A stretch of 64,000 nt of DNA, from the NCBI RefSeq assembly GCF_002127325.2, contig NC_035441.2, positions 155,773,122 through 155,837,121 on the forward strand, written 5' to 3'. This DNA comes from Helianthus annuus (Eukaryota > Streptophyta > Magnoliopsida > Asterales > Asteraceae). A program made the translations under genes and the position numbers. Below the pieces are notes generated by a model. It was not told the DNA's origin, searched no databases, and saw only the letters and a list, made by a program, of their open reading frames with translations. Below, in pieces: positions 1 to 13,062 of this stretch (positions are counted from its first letter, which is position 1; each line of letters opens with the position of its first letter).

Positions 1-1958
1 GTCAGAAGTTTGCCAAGCAAAGACATCAAGGGAACTGGATAATAACTTCCATAGTCGCTTCTTGGTTCTTTCGGGGAGTTGAGCTCCGATAGCAATCTTT
101 TGTTCCGGAAAATGTGGGTGAATAGCCAATTCCTCCGTTAGGAGAGATGGAGGCTGCGCATTACTCCCCTCACTTTGTCGTATTTCAGCTACACACATGG
201 TGGACTCAGAATGCAAGTTTGCTACACCAGCTTCGGTGGGAAACTTCAATGATCCATGGATGGTGGAGCTGATACTGCCGAAAGCACACATCCCTGGTCT
301 CCCTAATATGACGTTATGAACAGACCTAGCTCCAATCACTAGGTATGTTAAGTTGACAGTTCTGGCCAAACTTCCAGTACCCAACGTAGTTGGTAACATG
401 ATTTGCCCGATCGGCTGAACCACTTCTCGGGAGAAGCTTACCAACGGCATAGATACTTGTATCAGCTTTTCCTTGGTTTGCGGAGCCAGCTATTGGAAAC
501 ACTGCTGGTACATGATTTCTGAAGCACTTCCGCTGTCAACATAGATTCTCCGGACCTTGTGTCCTGCAATTACCGCAGATACAATGATCGGCCCGTCTTT
601 GATTTCACCCAAAGTGATCGGAGGGAAGGCGATCGGTTGATGCATCCAAGCGGCCATATAATGATTGCTCCGTTTGATGCCCTGATTATTCATTTTCCTG
701 ATCATGCAAATTGCTGACTGGTTATTCGGATTATCCACCAAATTACCAAAAGATTTTCCTTCTTTTACCTCTTTTACCAGATGTGACAGCTTGCCGGATC
801 AGACTGCTTTCTCAATTTCCTGCTTCAGAGACCAGCAATCGTCCGTGTTGTGGCGTCGTGATGATGGTAGTCACAGTACTTTTTGGAGTTCTTATCCCCC
901 GGATTTCGAAGTTTCAGAGGTGCAGGAAAGTTTGCTCCTTCGGTGCTGAGGATCTCACTAGGAGTTTTGGAAAGGTCTGATAGGTTATATAACCTAGACC
1001 CAGAACTTCGTCCGCGCTGGGACCGATCATTTCTACTGTAAGGATGAGACCGTCCCCTACTTCCGGATGGAGCTTTATCAATTACGGACCCGCCATTCTT
1101 CTTCCAAGAAGACATTTTCTGATCCGTCTCTGGTGCCGGATTATAGGTTTTTTTTCCGCGAGCGAAGGCTCGGGCTCGCTCCATGAGCACTTCCATTGTT
1201 TTTGGGAGATTTTCGTGCAGCTTTTCCACCAACTGGTTATTCCGGACGCCATGACAGAAGTCGGATATCCTCAGTTGGTCTACGACTCCACTGATCTGCA
1301 TACCTTCTCGACTGAAACGGTCGATGAACCTGTCTAGTGATTCGCCATCCTTTCTTCGGATGTTGTGTACTTTGGTTATTTCCTTGGAGTAATGCCTTTG
1401 TTGACTGAAGTTCTGGAGGAATAACCTTCGAAACTCTTCGAAATCATTGATTTCCCCTTCATTCAACGCGTCAAACCACACACGTGCAGCTCCGGTTAAC
1501 GTTTATGCAAACATGAAACACCAGGCTGGCATTGGCCATTGCTCAACTCGTGCGGCCCCATCGAAGTCAAACAAGTGATCGTCCGGATCAGTGGTACTAA
1601 ATTTGGAGGGAGCTTGGCACGTGTGATGCGGGCACTAAATTTGGAGGGAGCTTGGCATGTGTGATGCGGGCACTAAATTTGGATTTAGCAGTCATGGAGA
1701 CCGGATGATAAGGTTTGGTGAGTTCCGGATCATTGACTACTTCTGCTTGTGTTTCATTTCGCATCGTCATTGCTGGAGATGGTCTGGAGGAACCCTGCAC
1801 ATATCCATTATAAGTTTCCGAAGTAACAACTGTGGAGAAAATAGGAGAGGCGAAAATTGTAGGACCCATAGTCGTTACCGGTGTTTCATCGTGAAAGAGC
1901 CTGGTTCGTAAACCGAGGATCTCTTCATCTCTAGCCTATTGGGCTTTTAGTCGTCGTA
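1..1958 (-). pseudogene. Tat-like Ty3/gypsy gag-protease fragment
   Basis: This is the gag and start of pol of a Tat-lineage gypsy element, read right to left. About 825-1590 encodes a retrotransposon gag domain, with motifs such as AARVWFDAL and IRRKDGESLDRFIDRF, followed by a basic, Ser-rich tail. The aspartic protease lies near 490-560 with active-site motif YVDSGSASEIMY. Its second half continues to position 1 (LGRPGMCAF near 290) and runs out of the window. Stops and frameshifts occur, including a 38-bp tandem duplication at 1596-1671, so it is not functional. The gag N-terminus is not here: it resumes at 20595-20774 and its start codon is at 31620, because elements C and N1 are inserted into it. 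Tat assignment rests on the gag and protease style; family knowledge, moderately sure. Confidence 0.8.
1596..1682. repeat. 38-bp tandem duplication in Tat gag
   Basis: Two nearly identical 38-bp copies (1596-1633 and 1634-1671, starting ACTAAATTTGGAGGG) are followed by a partial third start. 38 is not a multiple of three, so the duplication shifts the gag frame. It looks like replication slippage. Confidence 0.85.
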
Positions 1959-3200
1959 GGAGATGTCACACCCCGGCCGCGTATAACGTGCAACCGCGGC
2001 GGAAACGCCGGGGAGTGTTGTGGACATAATTAATTGTTTCATAACCATGGAAACCAAAGTTACATTTTATTTATTAAACACGAGTGTTACATCGTTTCAA
2101 AACAGGAAATACAAAGTTCATAACATAATTAAACTAGTCTATCTTCGTTTTTAGGCTCTAAGGCACAGGTCCGCCCTAGTGTCACCATTGTCATCCTACA
2201 CAATAGCTCCTGAAAACACATGTGAAAGTAGGTACGTCAGCATAAAAATGCCTGTGAGATACATAGGTTTTGTGAAAATGGGATTCATGACTTGAGTTTA
2301 AAGAAATGTTTAATAACAGTCAGTCATGAACCTTGTAATTTGTCTTGCTTTGTAAACCATTTGAAAAACGATAATATCAGATGATGTGTATAGATAAGTG
2401 TAAGGTTAAACGAGTAACCAAGTAAAATGAGTTGAATAAGATAAGTTGTTTGTAAAAAAATAATGTCTTGTGAAGAGTATGTTATTTGTGTAAAATGTAA
2501 TGTGTCTAAACTGAAATGACTTAGATAACGCTACGATATGTAATATTTTACAAGCATTTATATATAGGAAGTACCAACGACGTATCCACCATGTTTGTAT
2601 CATATTACATACGCCACGTTACACCAACCATTTACCCAAACCAACCACCATGTAAATTGTTCATGTATAAACCAAATGTCAAGTGTTATTGTGTAAACCA
2701 TGTCGAAATGTCTATGTTCAATGTAAACCACCAAGTATGTATATCAATGTCAAAATGTTTATGTTTAATGTAGATCATGTAATGTGTACCCAAACTATAT
2801 CTTGTATGGTAAGTGAGATGTATCAACTAAACCATATGTGAAATGCACAAAACAAGGTGTTGAAGTAAAACATGGTTTAAATCAACGTTATGTTTTGTGG
2901 AACAATGCATGCTCTACTGATATAAACATTTATGCGGTATTGTGAAATATGCATACATTCAAGCCTTGAGACTGTGGCGATAAACCCTTAAACAAATTAA
3001 AGGTTTATATAGGTTATGTATATCGAATTCGGTCATTCCTTCCAATCCAAACAAACCCAGGATTTCAGGAACGGGAGTTGTCAATTCCTATGGTACCACT
3101 ACCTACTAACGAATGGCGTGATCAATGTTAATGAATGTATTGTTCCATGTTAAACAAACCAAATGTCATACCAAAATGAAGGCATGTGATGTAAACAATT

Positions 3201-3418
3201 GTACCAAGTATGCACACAATGGGCATAAATAGCATGAAATGTAACGTGAAACAATGTACTAAGTACGCACTCAATGGGCATACATAGCATGAAATGTAAT
3301 GTAAAGCAATGTACTAAGTACGCACACAATGGGCATACATAGCATGAAATGTAATGTATAGCAATGTACTAAGTACGCACACAATGGGCATACATAGCAT
3401 GAAATGTAATGAAAACAT
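3201..3418. repeat. 55-bp tandem repeat, 4 copies, in LTR of C
   Basis: Units begin at 3201, 3256, 3311 and 3366, each starting GTACTAAGTACGCACAC or a close variant (the last is 53 bp). The other LTR has five copies (18216-18488), so copy number changed after integration. Confidence 0.9.
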
Positions 3419-4437
3419 GTACTATAATGTACTAACGAACATAGCAGGCATATGATGTGAAAACAGGGAAAGCATGAAAGTAACAAGTTGGCACATGTGT
3501 TTCACCCCAAAACAGTTTGGAAAACAGTAAAAGAGGGGTTCAATGTACTCACCTGAGATTGCTTTGAATTCCTTGTGTAATAATCACACAATGCTAGAGA
3601 TCACGGGATATCAAACGGCACCTAATAGGTAGCTATATTAATATACCGGACCAAAATCGGAAGGATCGGATAGTATGCGGGTTCGTAAACCAAACGAGTA
3701 TGGAGACTCGTGTAATATTGTTTAACAAAGCCTACATACTAAAATGAAACCTAACCTAAGTGCTTGCGACCCATTACGACCCGTTTAGGTAGCTTATGCT
3801 ACCTTAACGCGTCGTTCGTGTAGAACGCGTTTGGAACGCCTAACATCGTGACCACAAGGTATAACCTCGGAAGGTTATAGCTATGGTCACCTAATGTGTT
3901 TGGTCGGATCCTAATGATAAACCAAATGGGTCGGGTTCGAAAGTATAAGCATGGTTTAGATCGCTTACCTTACGACCCTATATAAGCACTAAACTAAAAG
4001 TGACGAGCTAAGCATGTTAGAACATGCTTAACTAAGTTTAGAAAACAGGTTTGGCATCAAAACAAACGGTTTTGATGCTCACGAGAAGTTTGGTTACAAA
4101 ATACGCAAGAATGCGCATTTTGGCCGAAACTACGACGCGTCACTGAGCCTAGATAACGTGGTAACCAATAGGTATAGTCACTACGGACTATAACCATCGT
4201 GATCACGCTCACGTTATGAAGTTCTAATGAACTTCGTGTTGACCATAGGCTGGTCAATGCAGAAAGTCAACACAACGTTGACTTTCGGACTTGAAAAGCG
4301 AATAAAAGAACGAAAGAATACTTACGGAGGGTCCCCGAATGCTAATCTAGATCAAAATGGCTCAGGTATGAAACAAAGGTTCCAACTTAGAGCTCTTGAT
4401 CAGATTTTTGTGGGTTTTACTCAAAAGGGGGGGGGGG

Positions 4438-4680
4438 TATTTATAGGAAAAGTAAAGCCGTTAGGATCGTTTCTTGAATATCGTACCACGATCTTAAGCA
4501 TACACTTGTCACAAAGTTGTGGTGGCTCAAAATGACCCTTAACTCCTGAGATGGTGAAAGGGCATTACCCTTTGGTGTGTTTGAAAGGCCAATCTTTGCA
4601 AGAAAACAAAATTTTTGTTACTGAAAGGGCCATGCGGCCTGCATCAGGATATGCACAAACTCCGGCGGGCCGCCTGGGCC
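4438..4680 (-). promoter_or_regulatory. LTR promoter of C: TATA box with upstream paired dyads
   Basis: A TATAAATA box reads on the minus strand at 4438-4445. About 190 bp upstream in element orientation lie two short GC-rich inverted repeats, one near 4632-4644 (one mismatch here, perfect in the other LTR) and GGCGG-G-CCGCC near 4664-4674. Promoter role is inferred from LTR position. Confidence 0.5.
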
Positions 4681-5521
4681 TGTCTGATCTGCACATACTT
4701 TCAGAAATGGCAGTTTTGGTCCCTGTTGCGTATTTAAGCCATTTCCGACACTTCTAAGGCCCGTAAAGCCAACTTTAAGGCCCTAAAATGATGCCTAAAC
4801 ATTGTGGACATGAAACATGCTCAAAAATGTTCCGGATGTTGGTTCGTTTGGCCGTACGATCGCGATGTTCGGTTAATTACGATGGAATGCGCATAAGCGC
4901 GAAAAATGATCCAAATGACGCGACGAATAGATTTTTCTCATGCCGAACACTAAGGCATAATATTATAATGCTTAGATAAATTTTTGGATGTCCGGATGTA
5001 TTCAGAACGTAAGTTATGCGCGAAAGTGCAAACTTGTGCACTTTTTGACACTTTTAGCCCCTGAATGATCCAAAAGTTTGTTTTAGCATACCAAACCACT
5101 CAAAGCCTATTTCTAAGCTATGTAAAGGATATTTATGGTATGTTTAACTTATGGACATGTTCCGGAATGTTCGTTACAGTTCGAATTGGCATACTTTCGC
5201 AGTTTGTCAAGTTTAGTCCCTGTAAGCGAATTAACTTGTTTTTGCCATACCAAGGCCTTCAAAACTTATTTCTAAGTTATGTAAAGGTTATTTAAGGTAT
5301 GTTGAGTATATGTTGATGTTCCGGAGTATTTTTCGCATTAAACTGAGTACGTTTACGCACCAGTTTGCATATAATTCTCCAGAAAGCGATGTAGAGTTTG
5401 AAATTGAACAAAAGTCAAAACATGAAAAATGTAAAACACAACCAAACAAACATTGGGATAAAATAACATTGTTTTATTGATAACTGAACTGTTCACAATG
5501 ATTACAAGCACAAATGTTACA

Positions 5522-5535
5522 GTCTCCCCTACTTG
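5522..5535 (-). other. Polypurine tract of element C
   Basis: On the minus strand the sequence CAAGTAGGGGAGAC directly abuts the TGTAACA start of the 3' LTR, the expected position for plus-strand priming. Confidence 0.8.
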
Positions 5536-5555
5536 TGGAAATTTCGTCCCGAAAT

Positions 5556-5989
5556 TTATTTAGAGGAAACTCGTGGAAAAAGATGCGGATATTTTGCCTT
5601 CATTTGATCTTCACGTTCCCAAGTAAACTCTGGTCCACGTTTAGATTCCCACCGAACCTTGACCAAAGGAATGCGTTTGCGTTTAAGCCACTTGACTTCA
5701 CGTTCCATGATTTCTACCGGTTTCTCAACAAATTTCAGTGTTTTATTAACACGAATTTCGTCAAGCAGTATGTGGAGGTTTTCATCAGCTAAACACCTCT
5801 TGAGATTGGACACGTGAAAAGTTGGATGAACATTTCCAAGTTCAGGAGGTAACTCAAGTCTGTAGGCTACCTTACCGATTCTTTCGACGATCTTGAATGG
5901 TCCAACGTATCTAGGTGCAAGTTTTCCTTTCTTTCCGAATCTGATCACACCTTTCCAAGGTGAGACCTTAAGTAATACACGATCACCGA
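5556..5989 (-). CDS. Integrase C-terminus and chromodomain-like tail of C pol
   Basis: This is the last part of the C polyprotein, cut from the rest by the solo LTR at 5990-7292. It encodes the integrase C-terminal module ([27 protein letters not shown]) and a chromodomain-like tail ([19 protein letters not shown]) ending [11 protein letters not shown] and a stop at 5556. These are family hallmarks of plant chromoviral integrases, where the tail is thought to guide integration to chromatin. There are no internal stops. The frame continues from the pol segment on the right once one copy of the ACCGA duplication is removed. It has no start codon of its own; the apparent Met at 5948 is internal. 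Confidence 0.85.
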
Positions 5990-7292
5990 TGACGTGATGT
6001 CGTGGTCACGCAAATTTAATCCCAATAACAACTATGTAGATAGTGGCAAGTGGGTATCGAACACAGGGAGTTTGTGGAAAATGTGTTATTTAGAAGTGTA
6101 TCTAAGTTAACTAAAATTAAACTAATTGCAAGAAAAAGTAAAATTCAAGAGTTGGTTTGATTTGATTGGTTTTAAAAACTAAGATTAATTACTAATTTGT
6201 GAAATGAGAATTTGGGATGTAAACAATTGAGAGACAAATGACTATCTTGAGTATCCGGTTTGTTTCAACTTTTGTGTCAACATTCAACTAGAAAGAACTA
6301 CATAGACATAGTTCATGCATAACCAATTGCAGTGATGAAAGGGGACTAAGTACTCAGATTCCGAGAACGTGAGGTTGTCACCCGATGATCAATCAACCCT
6401 TACCCAAACCTAACTATACCCATGATATCTCGATTGCCAACGGCACCAAGAACGTATGGTTTCTAATTAGTTTAATATAAAGATCAACAAGTTACTAACA
6501 ATCAATCATGCATCATAACAATCAATTCAAATGGAAAGGAATTGTTATTCTAGAAATATAAATAAAAACACAAAAGTTTACCACAACCTTCAACACAAGA
6601 TAATCATCCAAGAAACTAGCCACTCATGGCTTTAACAAACATAATGCAAGAAATTGAAAAGGAAATAGTGTTCACAAGTGTCACCAACAAAAGCTAGATA
6701 AAGATTAGTGAAAGATAGCTCCAAGATGTCTTTCTTTACTCCCAAATGCTCCTTATATCCTCTCCAACTCGTTTTTCCCAAGTAATAACCGAAAACACAT
6801 GATTAAGCATCATAATGTTCAATAAAAAACCTTTTAAATGCGGAGGTTACAGTTTCGGATCAATCGTCGCCGTAAGCTACGCCGTGTGCCGTAGCTTACG
6901 GTAGTCAATGATCCCCGGAAATCAGCATAGCGCCGTATGCTACGGCTCATCGCCGTAGCTTACGGCGATCATCAAACTTTACGGCAATGTTCTCCTGTCT
7001 TACGGTAACAGTTTTGGCAAAGATCAAGGTGCCGTAGCCTACGGCAGTGGCCGTAGGATACGGTGCTGAGTGGTCTTTTGCTCTTTTTTACTTCATTTCA
7101 CTTGATTCCCTCTCATCTTGATTATGCCAACTTCTAATATCCATCCGTGCCTCCTAAAACCCGCATTTTGCACACTTTATCACCTGCATCATCAACATCT
7201 TGTGATTACCTAATTCAAGCAAATATCCGGATAAAATGTAGAATGTGCGTTATATTAAGCCTTTTAAGGGTTGTCCTATGGACCACCCGTCA
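5990..7292 (-). mobile_element. Solo LTR S1 inside C integrase
   Basis: A 1303-bp insertion with ends TGACGTGATG and ACCACCCGTCA, flanked by TSD ACCGA (5985-5989, 7293-7297). There is no coding region, PBS or second LTR, so it is best read as a solo LTR. Orientation is inferred from the promoter-like layout: TTATAT near 6755 with CCGTA/TACGG dyads to its right. Family is unidentified; the GGGTATCGAACACAGGGAG-type segment near 6055 recalls Athila/Tat LTRs. Confidence 0.82.
6870..7045 (-). promoter_or_regulatory. Cluster of TACGG dyads in solo LTR S1
   Basis: A 12-bp perfect inverted repeat (CCGTAAGCTACG, 8-nt loop) spans 6870-6901. Repeated GCCGTA-N3-TACGGC dyads follow at about 6932-6946, 6952-6966 and 7031-7045. 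Confidence 0.6.
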
Positions 7293-10200
7293 ACCGACTT
7301 GAAAATCCAAGGGCTTGCGTTTTAGGTCTGCGTAACTCTTTTGACGGCTTCTAGCTGTCTGAAGGTTATCACGAACTTTCTTTACCTTATCTGTTGTCTC
7401 TAAAATGAGGGCAGGTCCAGTAAGCTGAGCCTCGCCGATCTCATTCCAGCAGACTGGTGAAAGACATTTTCGACCATATCGAGCCTCGAAAGGAGCCATG
7501 TTGATGCTGGAGTGATAACTGTTGTTGTAGGAGAATTCAATCAACAGAAGATGTGAATCCCAACTACCACCAAAATCGATCACACATGCTCTAAGCATAT
7601 CCTCCAGTGTCTGGATTGTTCTTTCAGATTGACCATCCGTTTGCGGATGATAAGCTGTGCTCAGATTAAGTTGGGACCCCATAGCAGTTTGCATGGTTCT
7701 CCAAAAATGAGAAGTGAAACGAGCATCTCTGTCAGAAATGATGTTCAAAGGAACACCATGTCGAGCTACAATTTCATCCACGTAGATTTGAGCAAGTTTG
7801 TCAGCCGAAAAATCCTCACGGATTGGCAAGAAATGCGCTGACTTGGTAAGACGATCAACGACTACCCAGATGGCATCGTGACCTTTCTTTGTGCGCGGGA
7901 GTTTAGTAATGAGATCCATAGTAATGTTTTCCCATTTCCAAACTAGGATCTCTGGTTGTTCCAATAATCCGGAAGGACGCTGATGTTCAGCCTTAACCTT
8001 AAGACAAGTAAGGCATTTGGATACGTATAAGGCAATGTCTTTCTTCATACCAGGCCACCAATACTGAATACGAAGATCCTTATACATCTTATCTGAGCCA
8101 GGATGAATAGAATAGCGAGACTTATGGGCTTCATCCATAAGCAAGGTACGAAGATTATCTTGGCTTGGGACCCACAAACGGTCCATGAAGTAATACAATC
8201 CATTGTCTTTCAGTTCAAGAGCAGGTGTTATGTGATAAGGAAATTCCTTATCCATCAAACCTTGTGAAACACAAGCTTCTTGAGTCTGAGAAATACGTGC
8301 TTGGATATCGGTTTGAATAACAGATTGGACACGAACACAATGAAGCTTAGTACGTTCCTTGCTACTCAATGCATCGGCTATGACATTCGCCTTACCAGGA
8401 TGGTAGCGAATCTCGCAGTCATAGTCGTTTAGAAGTTCAACCCAACGTCGTTGTCTCATGTTGAGCTCTTTCTGATTGAAGATGTGCTGAAGACTTTTGT
8501 GGTCCGTGAAAACCACACATTTTGTACCGTACAAATAGTGTCTCCAGATCTTAAGAGCGAAGACAACTGCACCCAACTCAAGATCATGAGTGGTGTAGTT
8601 CTTCTCATGTATCTTCAACTGTCTTGATGCGTATGCTATGACTTTGTTTCTTTGCATCAGGATGCAGCCAAGACCCAGTTTAGATGCATCGCAATAAACG
8701 ACGAAATCATCATTGCCCTCAGGCAAAGTTAGGACAGGCGCGTCGCAAAGTTTTTGTTTCAAATTCAAAAACGCTTCCTCTTGTTTGAATCCCCAATCAA
8801 ATGGCTTGTTCTTCTGAGTTAGAGTAGTTAGAGGAACTGCAATCTTTGAGAAGTTCTCAATGAAGCGGCGGTAATAACCCGCCAGACCAAGAAAAGAACG
8901 AACTTCAGTAGGAGTAGTAGGCGTATCCCAATCCTTGATCGCACTGATCTTGGAGGGATCTACATGAATACCTTGTTCGTTGACAATATGTTCCAAGAAT
9001 TGAACCTCTTTAAGCCAGAATTCACACTTGGAGAATTTGGCGAAAAGTTGCTCTTTCATTAGGAGTTCCAACGTAAGACGAAGGTGTTGCTCATGATCAG
9101 CTCGCGTCTTAGAATATATCAAGATGTCATCAATGAAAACGATGATGAACTTATCCAAATAAGGTTTGCAGACCCTATTCATCAAGTCCATGAAAACAGC
9201 AGGAGCATTAGTCAAACCGAATAGCATGACTGTGAACTCATAATGTCCATAGCGAATGCGGAACGCTGTCTTGGGAATGTCTTCTTCATACACACGAAGC
9301 TGATGATATCCAGATCGCAGATCAATCTTTGAAAAATAAGAAGCGCCTTGCAATTGATCAAAGAGATCATCAATGCGAGGTAGGGGATATCGATTCTTGA
9401 TGGTAAGCTTGTTAAGCTCACGATAATCGATACACATCCTAAAAGATCCATCCTTTTTCTTGACAAAAAGAACGGGAGCACCCCAAGGTGAAAAGCTAGG
9501 ACGGATAAAACCTTTGTCAGAGAGCTCCTGAAGCTGCTTAGATAACTCTGGCATCTCAGACGGTGCAAGACGGTATGGAGCTCTGGCAATGGGATTCGCA
9601 CCAGGTACGAGATCAATACGGAACTCGACTTGGCGTGCTGGAGGTAGGCCAGGTAACTCTTCAGGAAAAACTTCAGAATAATCCCGAACGACAGGAATAT
9701 CTGAAATAGACTTACCCTTGCCTTTATCTGCTGTAATATGTGCTAAGAAAGCCACATAGTTCTTCCGTAGATACTTCCGTGCTTTATAACAAGACATGAG
9801 TTTGAGACCACCGGCAGGCTTCTCACCACGAACCTGTAGGATCTCGCCTGTTGACAGTGGCACACGAACAATCTTCTCAGAACAAACTATCTCTGCGCGA
9901 TGCTTAGATAGCCAATCCATGCCCACTATAACATCGAAGCTTCCAAGTTGCATTGGCGTGAGGTCAATAGGAAAAATATGGTCGTTAAGGTTCAACTGGC
10001 AGTTGCGTAGAACCGAATTAAGAACAATGGGTTCACCACTGGCAACCTCTACTGTCAAAGGTTTACCTAGTTTCGTTCTAGACACGCGAAGCATTGGCTC
10101 AAAAGACAATGACACAAAACTCTTGTCGGCGCCCGAATCAAAAAGAACAGATGCAGGCTGATTATTAATAAAGAACGTACCGTTCACCACTTCATTGCCT

Positions 10201-10376
10201 GCTTGTGCCTCTTGAGCATTCATGTTGAAGACTCGCCCTCGAGCCTGAGCCTGGTTCTGATTTGCATTCTGGTTCTGGTTGGCTAGTCTTGGGCACCGGT
10301 TTCTGTAGTGGGTCAGATCCCCACAGTTATAACAAGCACCTGGTAGGTAGTTTGGTCGTGCAGCCTGACCCTGTTG
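7293..10376 (-). CDS. Pol of element C (protease, RT, RNase H, integrase)
   Basis: An open frame of about 1030 codons without stops. In order: CCHC zinc knuckle ([15 protein letters not shown]); aspartic protease ([19 protein letters not shown]); reverse transcriptase ([19 protein letters not shown], catalytic FIDD in [11 protein letters not shown]); RNase H ([17 protein letters not shown]); integrase with an HHCC-type zinc region ([23 protein letters not shown]) and catalytic D (MDLITKLP), D ([12 protein letters not shown]) and E ([11 protein letters not shown]). These convert the element RNA to cDNA and integrate it. The open frame runs on into solo LTR S2 up to 10481, so its first ~30 residues ([10 protein letters not shown]...) are LTR-derived, not pol. 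Gag joins upstream at 13063; the integrase tail lies at 5556-5989. Confidence 0.93.
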
Positions 10377-10381
10377 CTGAG

Positions 10382-13062
10382 TGTCACGACCCCCGACCCC
10401 ATCCTGGCCGGAATCGGAAGTCGTGAACAGTCCAGTGGTACCGGTGATTATTTTTGAAAAACATTGCAGCGGAAATTTCATCAGGACCGTGAGTTAGGAA
10501 AAATATCAGAGTTTAGAAACACCGGATTTTATTTAAATAGATGGAATAAATTCCATGTTTTACAAAGGTAGCTTTTAATACGGGATAAACCCAAAAACAA
10601 TATTTCTTAAGTTGATTTAATTAATAAAATAAGCCACTTCTTGAAGTCTTTTAGTGCCGGATCCAATCCTTACTCTAATCTACTGTAATTACCTGAAACG
10701 CGTTTTAAAAAGGTTTTATCAGCGGGAAATACTGAGTGAATCATTCTATTTATTTTAAAATGACTCGTTTATTATAATTTACAGTATTAAGAGTTTTTAC
10801 ATATGTTTCTGATATCAACCAACTACCCACAGTATTTGTCACTCGACCGTATCTGTGACTGTGGTCATATCACCATTGGCTGCCCCAATGAATGACGTAT
10901 ATCACTTAATTTTAGGTTCGCCCACCTAATGTGATTAAAACAGTAGTAATGTGCACAATACCCCACATACTGGCTGTAATTTGGTGATTACATAAACTTA
11001 ATCACTGTAATTATAATTCTGAAAATAATTTGGAGTATTGTAAAACAGTTGATAAAAAGAAGAATGACTCACTTTATAATTATGCAGATTCATACGGCCA
11101 AAGTTTGATATATTGCAGATTTACACAGGCAGAGCTTAGCCTATTGATTTAGCCTTGTAACCTAGTGCATACGAACTAGGTAGGTAACTTAATACAACAA
11201 TTACGATAACTCACGAGATCAAATTCTCACAACGAACGACAAAGTGCGATACTTAAGCATCCATCGATTTAACGACGAACGACAAAGTATAACCCTAATG
11301 TGGGTGGCACTTAAACATCCATTGGATATATTGATCGGTCGGAAAATGAATCGTAATAGCGATCGAGTTAATACCCTGTATCGTAGCAGCACCCCCCTCT
11401 ACTAATTATTGATTTTGTGTGGGTTGTGAAGTGAACAGCAAATAACTCGACGTAGGAAATGAATTTGAACGTCGTTCTATCGCCCAATTTCCAGTCCCAA
11501 AGTCTGCTATTTATACAAGAATTTGGACATGCTTACGGACCGTAAGCCTAATCCCTTACGGTCCGTAAGGGACACATTTTCACTATAGGGTGGCCACGTG
11601 TGGGTGTAGGCTTGCTGAGTCGATGAAATATGAAAATTAAATTTTGACAACAGATTTTGAAGATAATATCGAATGGGGATTGCCTCCTCTGAGTTTTAGG
11701 GGCCCTGATCCCGATTCTGATTGTTATGAAATTTTTAGGAGTTGTGCAGGATTACTTGGGTGTCTCAATTAGGGTTTCCTATTGAGTAAATAAAATAGTA
11801 GATATGACTTTTGGTGAGAATAGAATAATAAATAATAGTTTTGGGTAAATTACAAAAAGAGAATAAAATGGTGAGAAAAAGGAATGGACCCACTGTGTAA
11901 CTTTAGGGTTCAACTAGAAGGACTCCTGGTATAAATTTTGGGTATAACTTTTAAGCTATTTAAAAATATAATGCACTCGTGTTAAGTATAGTACCCCTAA
12001 TTCAACCTTGTCCCGAAGTCCCGAGATAGAATCCAAACGAACTTAGTCGGGCAGAGCCTTGACATGCGTTATGGGACTCAGATCAATCGGAAAGGATAGC
12101 GGTGATCGGGAGTTACAATACTTAAAACAGAGTAGAGCCTTATTATTATATGTATAAATAAAATATATAAGAAAAAAAATATAGAATTGTTTTGAGAGAA
12201 AGTAGGCGAAAGAAAGAATACAGATTTTGAACACTTTAGAATGTAGAAGTGAAACTCTATTTATATTTGAAAGATCCTCAGAGGGCAAGGAAGGTCTGTA
12301 TACGTGCATGTGTATTATAATTCAAGAGTATTAGATTTTTAATTTAATATTTTATTTTATTCTTTGAAAGACACGTTGACAAAGGAAAGACACGTTTGAC
12401 ATTTATATTAATGCTTTAGAGTGCATTAATATTATTATATATTTTTGTTCTTATTATTTCAAAGACATGTTTAAACACAGCTTCATTTCAATTAAATTTT
12501 GAATTCTTAAGTTAAATATTATTATTATTATTTTATTATTCATATTTTGTTTCTATTGTCTCGACAATAGATATAAACAAATCTTAATTGTTAAATTAAA
12601 TATTATTTTGTTATTTATATATATATATATATATATAGTATAATTAATTTAACTGCTTCAGTTATTTGGCGCTTATAAATATGTCTTTAGGACGAGAATA
12701 TTTATATTTACATTTCGAACCAAGTTTCATTAAAAACTGAGTAGGTTCAAAATACAATGTATAATTTAATTTATTATACGGTCACTAGGCTCGTCTAGGT
12801 ACTTCATATTTCTAACAGTCGACTTACCCGTAATATACCTGTTTAATAATATAAGTTTTTATATACTTTTATTTTTATTAGAAAAGTCACTCATATACAG
12901 GCCAATTAATTAATATAATATTTCAACCAACTTTATAAAATAGTGTTTAAAACTATTTGGGTTGAATATTTATATATTAAAAATAAACTAGTTATTAGTT
13001 ACTAGTGGTTAATAAATTTAACCAAACTTATTATCTTTATATAAAAAAATAGGAATGTTACA
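10382..13062 (-). mobile_element. Solo LTR S2 inside C gag
   Basis: A 2681-bp insertion with ends TGTCACGACCCCCGACC and AATGTTACA, TSD CTGAG at 10377-10381 and 13063-13067. In minus orientation it starts TGTAACATTCC and ends GGGGGTCGTGACA. It lacks internal domains, PBS and PPT. Around 11170-11300 it resembles the LTR of element D (shared AACTCACGAGAT and GACAAAGTGCGATACTTAA stretches), so it belongs to a related gypsy family. The right third (about 12300-13050) is very AT-rich, with a TA run near 12617. Confidence 0.88.
11508..11571 (-). promoter_or_regulatory. TATA box and two perfect dyads in solo LTR S2
   Basis: TATAAATA (minus strand, 11508-11515) is followed, 16 bp upstream in LTR orientation, by GCTTACGG-A-CCGTAAGC (11531-11547). 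CCCTTACGG-T-CCGTAAGGG (11553-11571) comes next. Both are perfect inverted repeats with one-base centres. Confidence 0.65.

Larger units (their letters stand above)
1964..5521 (-). repeat. 3' LTR of element C (3558 bp)
   Basis: Starts TGTCACACCCCGG and ends CAAATGTTACA on the plus strand, and is directly repeated at 16394-20589. It is unusually long. Contents include a 55-bp tandem array (3201-3418), a TATA box on the minus strand (4438-4445) and a pair of GC-rich dyads (4632-4680). Short open frames inside it appear in both LTRs and show no domain, so I do not call genes. Confidence 0.93.

Noticed and set aside
3201..3418. CRISPR-like array
   Set aside because: Units are contiguous tandem copies without unique spacers, in a plant LTR.
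3271..3486. Cys-rich repetitive frame as a small secreted peptide
   Set aside because: It is the 55-bp tandem repeat read in one frame; 55 is not a multiple of three, so periodicity is not protein-like.
7290..10481. Treating the 1063-codon frame as a complete native protein
   Set aside because: Its first ~30 codons come from solo LTR S2 beyond the CTGAG duplication; true gag continues at 13063.
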